From DYRB01 sp963802205 (GTDB lineage Bacteria; Pseudomonadota; Gammaproteobacteria; Chromatiales; Chromatiaceae): 47,949 nt of DNA. The translations under genes were made by a program, and so were the position numbers. The notes under the pieces are model-generated. The model did no database searches, had not been told where the DNA came from, and saw only the letters and a program-made list of their open reading frames with translations. The stretch is from positions 1 to 47,949 of the forward strand of contig CAWDHW010000002.1 of the NCBI GenBank assembly GCA_963802205.1, in the 5' to 3' direction. This document shows, one piece after another, positions 24,357-33,236 of this stretch. Positions within the stretch are counted from its first letter, which is position 1; the number at the start of each line of letters is the position of its first letter.

Positions 24357-26108
24357 TCAGTAGTCGAATCCCCAGTCCGGAGCGTCGAGGTCAGGGTCCA
24401 GCCGGACCTGCCGCTGCGGGTTGGCGGGGGCCGCCGGGGCGCCGGGAAGGATCAGGACTTGGGCCCGGCGCCCCAGCCAGTCGGTCAAGCCGCTAGGGCC
24501 GGGCAGGGCGATGCGCCGCTCGCCCTGTGTCAGCAGCCCCAATAGCTCGGAGCGGGCCTCGCCATCTGGCTCCCCCTCCAGCCATTCGGGGATGGGGGTA
24601 GGGCAGAGCACCCAGAGCGCCGCGCCGTAGTCGTCCAGGGCCATCCGCGCCAGGAGCCTGGCCGCGGGGTCACCCAGGCTGGTGGCCAGGATCAGGGCGC
24701 GGTCGGGGAAGCGCGCCGCCAGTCGCCCCAGGCAGTCTTGGCCCAGGCGTCGCAGCCGGCGGTCGGCTGCCAGGCCAGACTCCGCTACCCCGACGACCAG
24801 CCCCCGCAGTACTGCCCGGCCAGACCGGGCCAGCAGGGTCGGGACCAGGCGTACCACGAAGCGGTCCAGGTCTTTCATGGGCTCGCTCAAGTCCGCGTAG
24901 GGGATGAGCTGGGGGTGGTGGCGGCGGGAGTTGTCCCTTACCGGGGCATAGGTCCAGCCGGCGAGGTACCGGTCGGCGGCCCAGCGGCGGTGCTCGACCT
25001 CTGCCAGGCGCTCGACCTCCAGGGGCGCGAAGGCGAAGGTTTGGCCCCGGGTCTGGTCCAGGGGTACGGCGCGGCCGTCGGTGGCGGCGAGCTTGGCCCA
25101 GAGGTGATCGGCCTGTTGGCGGGATGCGTCGCGGTAAGACACGCCGAGGTCTTCCCAAGCCCGCCCGGCGGGCTCTGTGCCTGGGTCTCGCCCCTGGGCC
25201 TCGATGCTGTCCCGATAGTGGTCGTGGATGACCAGGGCCAGGGCGTCGTTGTCCCCATCCAGCAGTGCGCGGGGGTCGCAGGCATCGGCCAGCCAGGAGA
25301 AGGGCCAGGTCTGGCCATCCCAGTCGGCGAGGTCCCCGGATGGGCGGGCCGCGCCGACCTCCAGATAGACCGGTGGGGCCACCCCTTGGTGCCTGAGCAC
25401 CAGGGTTGCCAGGGCCTGGGCCAGATCGACACCGGCCTTCGGCGGGTCCATCAGGACCCAGACCCCGGTCACCGGCGGGGCCCCGTCCAGGTCGGGGTCG
25501 GTGAGCCTTGTGAAGCGTAGTCGACAGCACTGCTGGGCCTGAGGATAGGTGCCCAGCACGGCATCGCGCCAGGCGTCCGGCAGGTCCGCGGCCAGGGTGA
25601 AGACCGCCTGGTCCGGGCCATAGTGCCCCAGGCGCATCGCCTGGACCAGGAGGGCCAGGGCCGGTGGGGCCGTCCCGGCAATCAAGAGGTGCGGAACTTG
25701 CCCATAGAGGGGATCGCAGCCGGCATGCAGCGGGTGTGTGGCGAGTAGGGCTCGGGCCGCCTGGGCCTCCAAGGCGAGGCCCTCCAGGCGCACAGGGCCG
25801 TCTGCCGGCGGGGTCTCAAGTCCCTCGGGCCAGGGGCCGCGGTGGGCCAGGATCAGGCGCAATGGCGGTGTCCGGGGCGAGCGCCCGGCGGCGAGGGCGA
25901 GTATGGCGGCGATAGCCGCGGAGGGGTCTTCCGGGTCGGCCAGGATCAGGGTCTCGGCCCGTCGCAGTTGGCTGGACGTCAGGGCATCCGGATCCAACCT
26001 GCGCGCCGCCCGCCCGTCCCGCCGCAGTCGGTCATGGATGGCCGCGGCGACGGGCCCGTCGCCGCCGATCAAGGTTGGCCGAGGTCCGAAGAGGCGCAGG
26101 AGGGACAT
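24357..26108 (-). CDS. uncharacterised Rossmann-RyR-SLOG-like protein
   Basis: 583 residues, no signal peptide or membrane span. Residues ~10-90 start with a nucleotide-binding-like strand-loop (TLIGGDGPVAAAIHDRLRRDG), as in TrkA-N type folds. A second similar unit begins at ~138 (HLLIAGTAPPALALLVQAMRLGHYG). Residues ~365-420 (VEHRRWAADRYLAGWTYAPVRDN...HHPQLIPYADLSEPMKDLDRF) match the RyR-domain pattern (H.xWx..R...GW.yg.....HP.L.py..L). The C-terminal ~150 residues (GLVVGVAESGLA...ALILATSLGDPAARLLARMAL...LWVLCPTPIPEWLEGE) look like a SLOG/Lys-decarboxylase-type Rossmann domain. It starts 27 bp after the PPi-PEPCK stop, so the two are almost surely co-transcribed. The role is unknown; ligand sensing of a nucleotide or small metabolite is a guess from the domain families. 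Confidence 0.7.
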   Translation of the reverse strand: MSLLRLFGPRPTLIGGDGPVAAAIHDRLRRDGRAARRLDPDALTSSQLRRAETLILADPEDPSAAIAAILALAAGRSPRTPPLRLILAHRGPWPEGLETPPADGPVRLEGLALEAQAARALLATHPLHAGCDPLYGQVPHLLIAGTAPPALALLVQAMRLGHYGPDQAVFTLAADLPDAWRDAVLGTYPQAQQCCRLRFTRLTDPDLDGAPPVTGVWVLMDPPKAGVDLAQALATLVLRHQGVAPPVYLEVGAARPSGDLADWDGQTWPFSWLADACDPRALLDGDNDALALVIHDHYRDSIEAQGRDPGTEPAGRAWEDLGVSYRDASRQQADHLWAKLAATDGRAVPLDQTRGQTFAFAPLEVERLAEVEHRRWAADRYLAGWTYAPVRDNSRRHHPQLIPYADLSEPMKDLDRFVVRLVPTLLARSGRAVLRGLVVGVAESGLAADRRLRRLGQDCLGRLAARFPDRALILATSLGDPAARLLARMALDDYGAALWVLCPTPIPEWLEGEPDGEARSELLGLLTQGERRIALPGPSGLTDWLGRRAQVLILPGAPAAPANPQRQVRLDPDLDAPDWGFDY

Positions 26109-26135
26109 GGGCGTGAGGGCGGTCGCTTGCCCCCC

Positions 26136-29100
26136 TCAGGCCGCCTGACGCCCCGCCTCCTGATACTCCCTGGCCGGTTGCAGGGGGTCCGCCCCGATGG
26201 TCCCCACCAAGGCGTCCAGGTACGCGGGGTCCTGCACCGTGGTCAGGCGCGTTTTGGCGCGCTCCAGGCGGCCAGCGATGTCCAGCTCCTCGGCCACGTC
26301 GGCGTACTGGCGCAGCTCCAGGAACTCTTGCAGGCTATGGATCTGGCGACGGGCCAGGGCGATGTCGCGGGTCTGCTTGACCTCCAGGCGCTCGCGGTAC
26401 CAGTCCGAGGCGAGCAGGGCCTCGCGCTCGAACAGGCCACGGATCAGGGGGTCGTGGACGGTCCGGCCCTGGTAGTGGCCCTCGGCCATGATGTAGAGCA
26501 GGGCCTTGAGCGGCGGGCAGGCGTCCTCGATGCTGCCGTCCTCGAGGTAACGCCGGGCGACACGTTCCTGGGCCTCGCAGATGTTGTGCACACCGTCGGC
26601 GAAGATCTCCGGGTCCTGGGTCTCGGGGCGCAGTATGGCTTGGGTGAAGACCGCCTGTGGGTTGTCGAAGATCTTACCGAGGAAGTGTGCGACGAAACGC
26701 TCGGTGATGCGATAGCCTAACCGACTGGCCAGTACCTTGCGCCCGTCGTGCTCGAAATCCTTGAGGGGTTCCAGGTAGCGGTTGGCGATCAGGTAGCCGG
26801 GTTGGCGCTCCTCCTCGGAGAGGCGGGCCCAGATCTCCGGGATCAACAGCGACACGTCGTGGTTGACCTTGACGTCGGGCCCTATGTGTCCCGCGGAACT
26901 GGAAAAGCCCGCATATCCGGTGAGGATGTAGGAGACCAGCGCGTTGTTTAGATCCGCCGTCGGGCGCAGGGCATTGAAGGGGGCCTTTGTCAGGGCACCC
27001 TCGGACCCGGCCCCGGTGGTGGACGGGGACTTGCCCGTCAGGGAACAGACGAAATCCATGAACAGCTCGGGCAGTTCCTGGTAATGGATCGGGTTGTAGA
27101 CTGCGAGCGCCCGGATCCCCGGTTCCGGTGGATTGTTGCGCCGCCCGGTGAGGACCGCGTCCACCGGGGTGCACACCGGCGTGCCCAGGGGCAGCTTGCG
27201 GTGGAAGCGGGCCCCGACCTCGGCGACGTACTTGCCCACCGGGTCCGTCAGGTCCGGGCGGATCTGCAGGTAGCGTGGGTTCTTCGATGGCTTGCCGTCC
27301 ACCAGCCGTGGGTGGGCGGAGGAGACCACGGTGACGCCGTCCCGGGCGGCCTGCTCCAGGCGCTCGCGCATGGGTGCGGTGAATTTGGACAGGGTCAGGA
27401 CATCCTCCACCACATCCGCCAGGGCCTGCCCCTTGAGCGGTTCGTAATTGGCCATGAAGTTGCCGTACTGGGCCATCTCCAGTTCCGCCTGCTTGTCGAA
27501 GCCGGGGATGACGGCGTCGTCCGGGCGCTGGAACAGGCGGTATTCACAGTTCTTGGCGAGCTTGACGCTGTGTCCCGACTCCAGGACCCCGGCGGCGCAG
27601 CCGTTCACGTAGCCCGCCGGGACCACGACGGACGCGGTGATGTCGTCCTCCATCTGTACCTTCTCCGCGGCGATGAAGTCCTGTCGCAGCTTGAAGGTCC
27701 GCCACTTGCCCTCGGTGTCGAAGCCGACCCGCAGATAAGAGGCGACGATGCGCCGGTCAAATACCTTTAGCTCGTGCCCCGGGGCCCCGTCCACCTCGTC
27801 GACCGAGAGGTGCTCGCGCCAGGCGTCTCCCCACTCCGGGCGATACAGGCGCTTGATCATGAAGGCCAGCGCGAAGATGCGCGGGGGCATGGAGTTGAGC
27901 CAGGCGTTGAACTCCGGTTTGTAGCTCGGCGAGGGGGTCAGCAGCTTGATGACCGAGCCCAGGCTGCGCTCCGGGCACAGGGGCTGGCGCCGCGGGTCGC
28001 GGTCTTCGCCCTCGAATCCGGGGACGAAGCGGTCGGTGTAGTCGCGGTCGAAGATCTCCTGGATGGTGTCCAGGTCCTTGTGCAGGTCATCGACGAAGAT
28101 GGGGCCGTAGAGCACGGCGTCGTCCAGGGACTTGGAGATCTCGGACTTGCCCCCGCCCGAGACGGTGCAGGGCTTGTGGCAGAAGGTCCCCTCCGGGTGG
28201 GTCCCGATCAGGCGCCAGGATGGGGCGCCCGGGTGCTTCTGCATTTCTACCTTGTAGCCGTTGGGCTGGACATAGACCTTGCCAGGCTGCAGGCGGATAG
28301 ACTGGGTCTTGCCGTCCTGCTCCCAGGTGATCCGCTGGGCAATGAGGTCCGTGCGCAGGGCCTGGGGGACATACACCACCTGGGGGAAGCGCTTGTCGAT
28401 CCCGTAGCCCTCGGGCTTGAGGTCCATCAGCTCCCCGTAGCGGGCCACCATGTCGGCGAAGTCATAACCCGGCTCGCGGGTGGCGCTGTCCACGCCGAAC
28501 TCCTCGCCGTGATTCACCCGCGGGAAGGCCAGGGCGCCGCCGGCGTGCTCCTCCTCCGCCAGGCCGAAGAGGTTGGCGGCGAAGCCGATCTGGGTCTTGA
28601 CCTCCTTCTTGCAGTAGCCGTAGTAGTTGTCCGCCAGGATGGTGAAGATGACCCCGGAGGCGTCCCGGGCCGTGATCTTGAAGGCGTTGCCCTCGTTGTA
28701 ACGGTCCTGCGCATCGCGCCAGCACATGCCGTCTGCACGCTGGCGGGCGGTGGCGTGGTCCCAGTGGGGTAGACCCAGCTCCAGCTTGGTCAGGCGCGTC
28801 AAGTGCGGGGCCAGCAGGACGCAACCGGTGTGTCCGGACCAGTGGTCTACGTCAAGGGCGGCGTCGAACTCCGCGAGGAAGGGGTTGCCGCCGTTGCCGA
28901 AGATGCTCTCCACGAAGTCCAGATTGGAGACCAGATTCCCTGGGGCGAAGAAGCGGATCTCCATGTTCTTCTCCGGCTGGAAACCGGGAACCTCCGGGCA
29001 GACCAGGGGCCGCAGCAGCAGGGAGACAAACATCCGCGCCGGCTGCGCCTGGTTGGCGGTGAAGGGGATGGTCATCAGGTCCGCGGGGGGCGTCAGCGCA

Positions 29101-29639
29101 TGGCCCAGCAGGCGGGCGAAGACCCTCTTGGGGACCGCCTTCTTGTCTCCGGGGATAGGCAGGCCACCCTCCGCGACATGGAAGGAGCCTTCGGTTGTAC
29201 GGCGGTCGCTCGCCGGGTTGTGCAGGACGCCCTGGGCGACGCGGAAGCTCGCGACGATGTCGGAGTGGAAAGAGTCGCTGTCGATGGGGACCGATAGCTC
29301 TCGGGCCAGGCCGTGGCGGTCCAGGATGAAGGACTGCACCGGCAGGCGCGGCACGGCGTCCAGGTCCAGATCCTTGAGGTAGCGGTTGAGGAAGGCCTGG
29401 ATGCGGCGGTCCACCGGGCAGTGGTGGTCGGCCAGCAACCGGTTCTTCTCGCGATAGCTCTGGAGCAGGTCGTGGGCGGACTCGACGAACCGCGCGGTCT
29501 CGCCGGTGCCACAGGACGGCTGCCCGGAGGAGACCAGCTTGAGGTTGATATAGAGCTGCAACTTCTGGCGCTCGTCCGCCGACAAGGGGGCGGCGGCGCA
29601 GGTGCCGGGGTTGAGACCAAGCTCGCGGATGAGGTCCAT
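26136..29639 (-). CDS. PPi-type phosphoenolpyruvate carboxykinase
   Basis: 1167-residue enzyme recognised as the diphosphate-dependent PEP carboxykinase (EC 4.1.1.38: oxaloacetate + PPi to PEP + CO2 + Pi), known from Entamoeba and Propionibacterium. These enzymes are about twice the size of ATP/GTP PEPCKs. Family blocks visible in order: LLADHHCPVDRRIQAFLNRY, SFILDRHGLAREL, GVLHNPASDRRTTEGSFHVAEGGLPIP, MEIRFFAPGNLVSNLDFVES, NYYGYCKKEVKTQIG, P-loop-like SGGGKSEIS (residues 494-502), CEYRLFQRPDDAV, GRRNNPPE, LTGKSPSTTGAGSEGALTK (~870) and SRLGYRIT. The ATG at 29639 is chosen by family start; the frame stays open 55 codons upstream. Cytosolic. With it the cell can link PPi from biosynthesis to anaplerosis or gluconeogenesis. 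Confidence 0.88.
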   Translation of the reverse strand: MDLIRELGLNPGTCAAAPLSADERQKLQLYINLKLVSSGQPSCGTGETARFVESAHDLLQSYREKNRLLADHHCPVDRRIQAFLNRYLKDLDLDAVPRLPVQSFILDRHGLARELSVPIDSDSFHSDIVASFRVAQGVLHNPASDRRTTEGSFHVAEGGLPIPGDKKAVPKRVFARLLGHALTPPADLMTIPFTANQAQPARMFVSLLLRPLVCPEVPGFQPEKNMEIRFFAPGNLVSNLDFVESIFGNGGNPFLAEFDAALDVDHWSGHTGCVLLAPHLTRLTKLELGLPHWDHATARQRADGMCWRDAQDRYNEGNAFKITARDASGVIFTILADNYYGYCKKEVKTQIGFAANLFGLAEEEHAGGALAFPRVNHGEEFGVDSATREPGYDFADMVARYGELMDLKPEGYGIDKRFPQVVYVPQALRTDLIAQRITWEQDGKTQSIRLQPGKVYVQPNGYKVEMQKHPGAPSWRLIGTHPEGTFCHKPCTVSGGGKSEISKSLDDAVLYGPIFVDDLHKDLDTIQEIFDRDYTDRFVPGFEGEDRDPRRQPLCPERSLGSVIKLLTPSPSYKPEFNAWLNSMPPRIFALAFMIKRLYRPEWGDAWREHLSVDEVDGAPGHELKVFDRRIVASYLRVGFDTEGKWRTFKLRQDFIAAEKVQMEDDITASVVVPAGYVNGCAAGVLESGHSVKLAKNCEYRLFQRPDDAVIPGFDKQAELEMAQYGNFMANYEPLKGQALADVVEDVLTLSKFTAPMRERLEQAARDGVTVVSSAHPRLVDGKPSKNPRYLQIRPDLTDPVGKYVAEVGARFHRKLPLGTPVCTPVDAVLTGRRNNPPEPGIRALAVYNPIHYQELPELFMDFVCSLTGKSPSTTGAGSEGALTKAPFNALRPTADLNNALVSYILTGYAGFSSSAGHIGPDVKVNHDVSLLIPEIWARLSEEERQPGYLIANRYLEPLKDFEHDGRKVLASRLGYRITERFVAHFLGKIFDNPQAVFTQAILRPETQDPEIFADGVHNICEAQERVARRYLEDGSIEDACPPLKALLYIMAEGHYQGRTVHDPLIRGLFEREALLASDWYRERLEVKQTRDIALARRQIHSLQEFLELRQYADVAEELDIAGRLERAKTRLTTVQDPAYLDALVGTIGADPLQPAREYQEAGRQAA

Positions 29640-30025
29640 AGCGGGTACACCTGGGGTTAGTTCTGGGCCAGCGGCGGGCACGACTTGTCCGATGGTCGAA
29701 GCAAGAACCGCGCCGCATACCTGGCCGCGCTGGGACTGGCGAGGCGGGGCCGGGCCACAGAGGGTGCTGCACCAGGGCGGTGCGCATGGGCGCAAATTTA
29801 GCACAAACGGCGCCGTGTCCGGGCGGTCAGCCCCGGATGGGGCCCGGTGGCACTCATGGCTGGCTGGGACTGCCGCCCCGGAGGTGCCGGTGCTCGATCA
29901 GGCCGCCCGAGGGTAACGAGACCGCGCCAACGCTATGCCAAGCACGAGGTCCCATCCGGGTGCAACGATACTCCCCAGGGCCGGGTCCTGACATCCCGGC
30001 CTGGACCATGAGTTGCGCCGGCCCC
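29640..30025. other. intergenic region upstream of the PPi-PEPCK gene
   Basis: 386 bases without a supportable gene. On the minus strand it should carry the promoter for the PPi-PEPCK/RyR pair; the only AT-rich patch is around 29793-29806 (CAAATTTAGCACAAA), with no convincing hexamer pair. GCCCC/GGGGC with a 4-base loop near 29830 could form a small hairpin. Confidence 0.5.
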
Positions 30026-30760
30026 TTACTTGAGCAGCAGTGCCAACCCGCTCACGAGCAGGAGCACCCCGATCAGGCGCCGGAAGGTCGCCTCGCTGAG
30101 GCTGGTATGGACATGGTGGCCCGTGTAGAGCCCTAGGGCCATGAGCGGCAGGGCCAGGGCGAACATCCATAGCGCGTCGCGGGTGAAGAAGCCGGCCGCC
30201 AGGTAGCCGGTCATGCGGCTGGTCCCCTCGATCAGGAAGGCCGTCGCCGCAGTGGCACGGAAGGCCCCCTTGCCCGGCCCCCAGAGCTGGAAATAGGCGA
30301 CATAGAAGGGCCCGCCGGTCCCGAACAGGGTCCCGACCAAAGCCCCAAGCCCGCCCAAGGGTGCCCACCAGCTGGGCCTGGCGACCCGTCCTGGATGCAG
30401 CCCCAGCAGGGTGTAGCCCGCATAGGCGACGATGAAGACCCCCAGGATCCGGGTCAGGAGCCCGGGGTCCACCTGGCGGAACAAATACAGGGCCAGGGCG
30501 ACCCCGACGAGCATGAAGGGCACCAGGGGCACCAGGGCTTGCCAAAGGATGTCCCGGCGATTGCCAATGCCCTGGCTGGCGGAGGCGAGGTAGTCGGTCA
30601 GGGCCACCGCCGGCACCACCAGGGACAGGGGCAGGACCAGGGCCAGCAGGGGGATGGCGATGAGCCCGGAGCCGAAGCCGACGATGCCGCGGATGAAGTA
30701 GGCCCCAAGGATGAAGCCCGCGCACAGGGTCAGCTCTGGAACAGTCGGAGCGACAGGCAT
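30026..30760 (-). CDS. TauE/SafE family membrane permease (sulfite exporter type)
   Basis: 244 residues, seven to eight hydrophobic segments. The N-terminus GFILGAYFIRGIVGFGSGLIAIPLLAL and the repeat later GLGALVGTLFGTGGPFYVAYFQLWG follow the TauE/SafE internal-repeat motif (GxxGGGGG-like GxGxG loops in each half). Family members export sulfite, sulfoacetate or similar anions, and many have unknown substrates. Downstream on the minus strand of the protease/dacB pair, 11 bp from the protease stop, so probably one operon dacB-protease-tauE. Confidence 0.85.
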   Translation of the reverse strand: MPVAPTVPELTLCAGFILGAYFIRGIVGFGSGLIAIPLLALVLPLSLVVPAVALTDYLASASQGIGNRRDILWQALVPLVPFMLVGVALALYLFRQVDPGLLTRILGVFIVAYAGYTLLGLHPGRVARPSWWAPLGGLGALVGTLFGTGGPFYVAYFQLWGPGKGAFRATAATAFLIEGTSRMTGYLAAGFFTRDALWMFALALPLMALGLYTGHHVHTSLSEATFRRLIGVLLLVSGLALLLK

Positions 30761-30771
30761 GGCCCGCGGTC

Positions 30772-31644
30772 CTAGCGCGCAGCAAGGACCCGCTCGACGG
30801 CCTCGCGGGCGCGGTTGCTGGGGATGGCGAAGCCGATGCCGACGTTGCCGCCGGAGGGGCCGATCAGGGCGATGTTGATACCCACCACCTCACCGGCGAG
30901 GTTGATCAGCGGGCCGCCAGAGTTGCCGGGGTTGATCGATGCGTCGGTCTGAATCAGCTCCCCCAGGCCGTCGTCGCTCACCCCCTGGCGATCCAGGGCG
31001 CTGACAATGCCGGAACTGACGGACTGGCCGATGCCGAAAGGATTGCCGAAGGCGACCACGAAGTCCCCCACCTCCAGCGCGTCGGAGTCGGCAAAGATCA
31101 GAGGCTTCACGGCCACGGCGGGGATCTGCACCAGGGCCAGGTCCGAGCGTGGGTCGCGCCCCACCAGGCGGGCGGAGAAGCTCCGCCGATCCTTGAGGCT
31201 GACGGTGATCTCACGGGAGTCCTCGATGACGTGGCCGTTGGTCAGGACATAGCCCTTGGCCGGATCGACGATCAGCCCGGCGCCGACGCTCTGGCGCGAC
31301 TGACGCTCTCCCTTGCGCGGGATGGGCATGTCATGGCGGCGCATGAAGCGGCGGAAGTCCGGATCGCGGTAGTAGGGGTGATCCTCCACAGCGATCTCCG
31401 CCTCCACGGACACATTGACCACCGCCGGCGAGACGGCTCGCACCAGCGGGGCCAGAGACGGGTAACCGCTGAACTTGCGATAGGCGCCGACGTCCGGCAC
31501 CAGACCGCCCTCACCCGGCAGCCCGGCGCAACCGGTCGCCAGCAGGACCGGCAATACCGCCAGTGTCAGGAGCACCCGGCGGCACAGGGCGGCCAGACCT
31601 GGGCCGCGGTGCACAGGGCCGATGGCGGTTTTCGGCGCGGACAC
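30772..31644 (-). CDS. HtrA-type trypsin-like serine protease lipoprotein, no PDZ domain
   Basis: 290 residues. The N-terminus has a hydrophobic stretch ending in a lipobox-like ATGC (Cys39), so the mature protein is probably a lipoprotein in the envelope. Trypsin-like chymotrypsin fold with triad His138 (TNGHVIED), Asp168 (RSDLALVQI) and Ser242 (INPGNSGGPL). The sequence ends soon after the protease domain (FAIPSNRAREAVERVLAAR), where DegP/DegQ/DegS carry PDZ domains; these are absent. Start is GTG at 31644, immediately after the dacB stop; an internal GTG nearer the signal segment is possible. Likely role: envelope protein quality control or processing. Confidence 0.85.
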   Translation of the reverse strand: MSAPKTAIGPVHRGPGLAALCRRVLLTLAVLPVLLATGCAGLPGEGGLVPDVGAYRKFSGYPSLAPLVRAVSPAVVNVSVEAEIAVEDHPYYRDPDFRRFMRRHDMPIPRKGERQSRQSVGAGLIVDPAKGYVLTNGHVIEDSREITVSLKDRRSFSARLVGRDPRSDLALVQIPAVAVKPLIFADSDALEVGDFVVAFGNPFGIGQSVSSGIVSALDRQGVSDDGLGELIQTDASINPGNSGGPLINLAGEVVGINIALIGPSGGNVGIGFAIPSNRAREAVERVLAAR

Positions 31645-32889
31645 TTAGCAGGACGCCCCCGGGCACAGGGCCCGGAGGTCGGGGGTGCGGGCCAGATCTT
31701 CTGCCACCCGCTTGCGAAGCCCGGGGTCCACCGCCTGATTGATGAGCAGGCTGAAGGGGGCCCAACGTCCGTCACGGTTGATGTAGCCCGCGTAGGCGCT
31801 GACCCCGGTGAGGGTCCCGGTCTTGGCGCGGATCTGATCCCCCTGGCGCGGCAGCAGATCCCGGTAGGCCGCGAAGGCGTCGAGGACCTCCACCAGCTGC
31901 CGGGCGCTCAGACGGTTGCCGCGGGACAAGCCCGCACCGTCTTCCACCCGGTAGTCGCGCCAGCGGAATTCCTTGTCGATCCACTTCGCCATGGCCTGCT
32001 GGGCCTGGGCGATGGTGATGGGGCCGCCATCGCCGCGATCCGCCAGCTTCAGGAACAGACCATTGGCGACGAAGTTGTTGGAATACTCCAGCATGGGGGC
32101 GAGATTGGCCCTCAGGCTGCGGCTGTTCTTGTACGTCAGCAGAGGCTTGGCGCCTGCGGGGACGCGCCCGACCAGGGGCTCGGCGGTCACCTTGACCCCG
32201 GCGGCGTCCAGCTTGGCGGTCAGAAGCTCGGCGAAGTAGCGTGCCCCCAGACCCTTGTCCTTGAGATTGACTCGCGCCGTCCCGCCCCCCATGGACCCAC
32301 CCAGGCGCCGGGCCAGGGGCGTGAGTTGGGTCTGGGGCTCGGCACTGACGACAGTGCCTCCGCTGACCTTGAGGTTGAGGGTGTTGAAGTTGGCCGCCAG
32401 GGCCGTGACCGGGGCATCGTAAGGGTTGTCGGTGCTGGAGCGCCCGGGGATGTCCAAGGTTGGGGCATAGAAACTGTCGTCGGCACCCACCCCGGCGACA
32501 CTGCTGACCCCGGCGGCACGCACGGCTTTGGCCAGCAAGTCCAGTTCCTCGGAGACCAGGTAGGGGTCCCCCGACCCCTTGACCCAGAGTCTGCCATCGC
32601 CATCGCGCAGAACCTGGGTCTCGAAGCGGTGTTCGAGCCCCCACCGCTTGATGGCCGCAAGGGCCGTGAGGACCTTCATGGTGGAGGCCGGCATCATGGG
32701 CTTGTCCGCCCCGTGGGCGATCACCGGCTTGCCGCCCTCTTCTACGAGCAGGCTCGCCTTGGGCAGGGCCAGGGCACGGCCGACGGCCCCCTCGATCGCC
32801 AGGGCGGGGGTGCTCAGACCCACCAGGGCGGCGACGGCAAGGGTTCGGGAAAGGCTGGCCAGGGTCGCGCGGGGAAAAGGGCTGTGCAT
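31645..32889 (-). CDS. dacB: D-alanyl-D-alanine carboxypeptidase/endopeptidase (PBP4 type, S13)
   Basis: 414 residues with a signal peptide (cleavage near STPALA). Peptidase S13 penicillin-binding motifs are all present: SxxK as STMK at 69-72, SxN as SNN at 270-272, and KTG at 356-358. It trims or cleaves peptide cross-links of peptidoglycan in the periplasm. Its stop touches the start of the protease gene, a tight two-gene arrangement of a cell-wall hydrolase and an envelope protease. Ends with two Cys (LCPGASC), which may form a disulfide. Confidence 0.93.
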   Translation of the reverse strand: MHSPFPRATLASLSRTLAVAALVGLSTPALAIEGAVGRALALPKASLLVEEGGKPVIAHGADKPMMPASTMKVLTALAAIKRWGLEHRFETQVLRDGDGRLWVKGSGDPYLVSEELDLLAKAVRAAGVSSVAGVGADDSFYAPTLDIPGRSSTDNPYDAPVTALAANFNTLNLKVSGGTVVSAEPQTQLTPLARRLGGSMGGGTARVNLKDKGLGARYFAELLTAKLDAAGVKVTAEPLVGRVPAGAKPLLTYKNSRSLRANLAPMLEYSNNFVANGLFLKLADRGDGGPITIAQAQQAMAKWIDKEFRWRDYRVEDGAGLSRGNRLSARQLVEVLDAFAAYRDLLPRQGDQIRAKTGTLTGVSAYAGYINRDGRWAPFSLLINQAVDPGLRKRVAEDLARTPDLRALCPGASC

Positions 32890-33236
32890 CTGGGGTTCCG
32901 GTCAAGGCAGGGGGCGCCGCCGGGGTCCCGGGCGACGTGGCGGCGAAGAATACCCGAGAAGCCTCGGGCCGACGAGGCCGCCGTGTCCATTCCAGGCCAG
33001 GCGGGCTTGATCCCTGAGCAGGGAGGGGTTTCGTAACCCCGTCCCGAGCGGTTGGAACCTGTGGGTTCGCCATGGTTGCATGGCCAGGTCGAACGATTCC
33101 GGACGGGGCAAATGTCCCGTCCTGCGTCGGTTTCTGGGGGAATGCCCGGTCCGGGATCTTGGTCCTGAGGGTTGTCTCGACTGCCGGACCTGCGATGATT
33201 GTCGCGCCGACCACAAGACCGAGAAGGGGGACCCCC
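32890..33236. other. divergent intergenic region dacB / TRAP genes
   Basis: 347 bases separating the minus-strand dacB from the plus-strand TRAP genes, so it should hold both promoters. A CCATG/CATGG small stem lies near 33071. I see no convincing -35/-10 pair and no gene. Confidence 0.5.

Noticed and set aside
31231..33036. 601-codon plus-strand frame over the protease and dacB
   Set aside because: Opposite strand of two clear genes with intact catalytic motifs; Gly/Gln/His-rich shadow.
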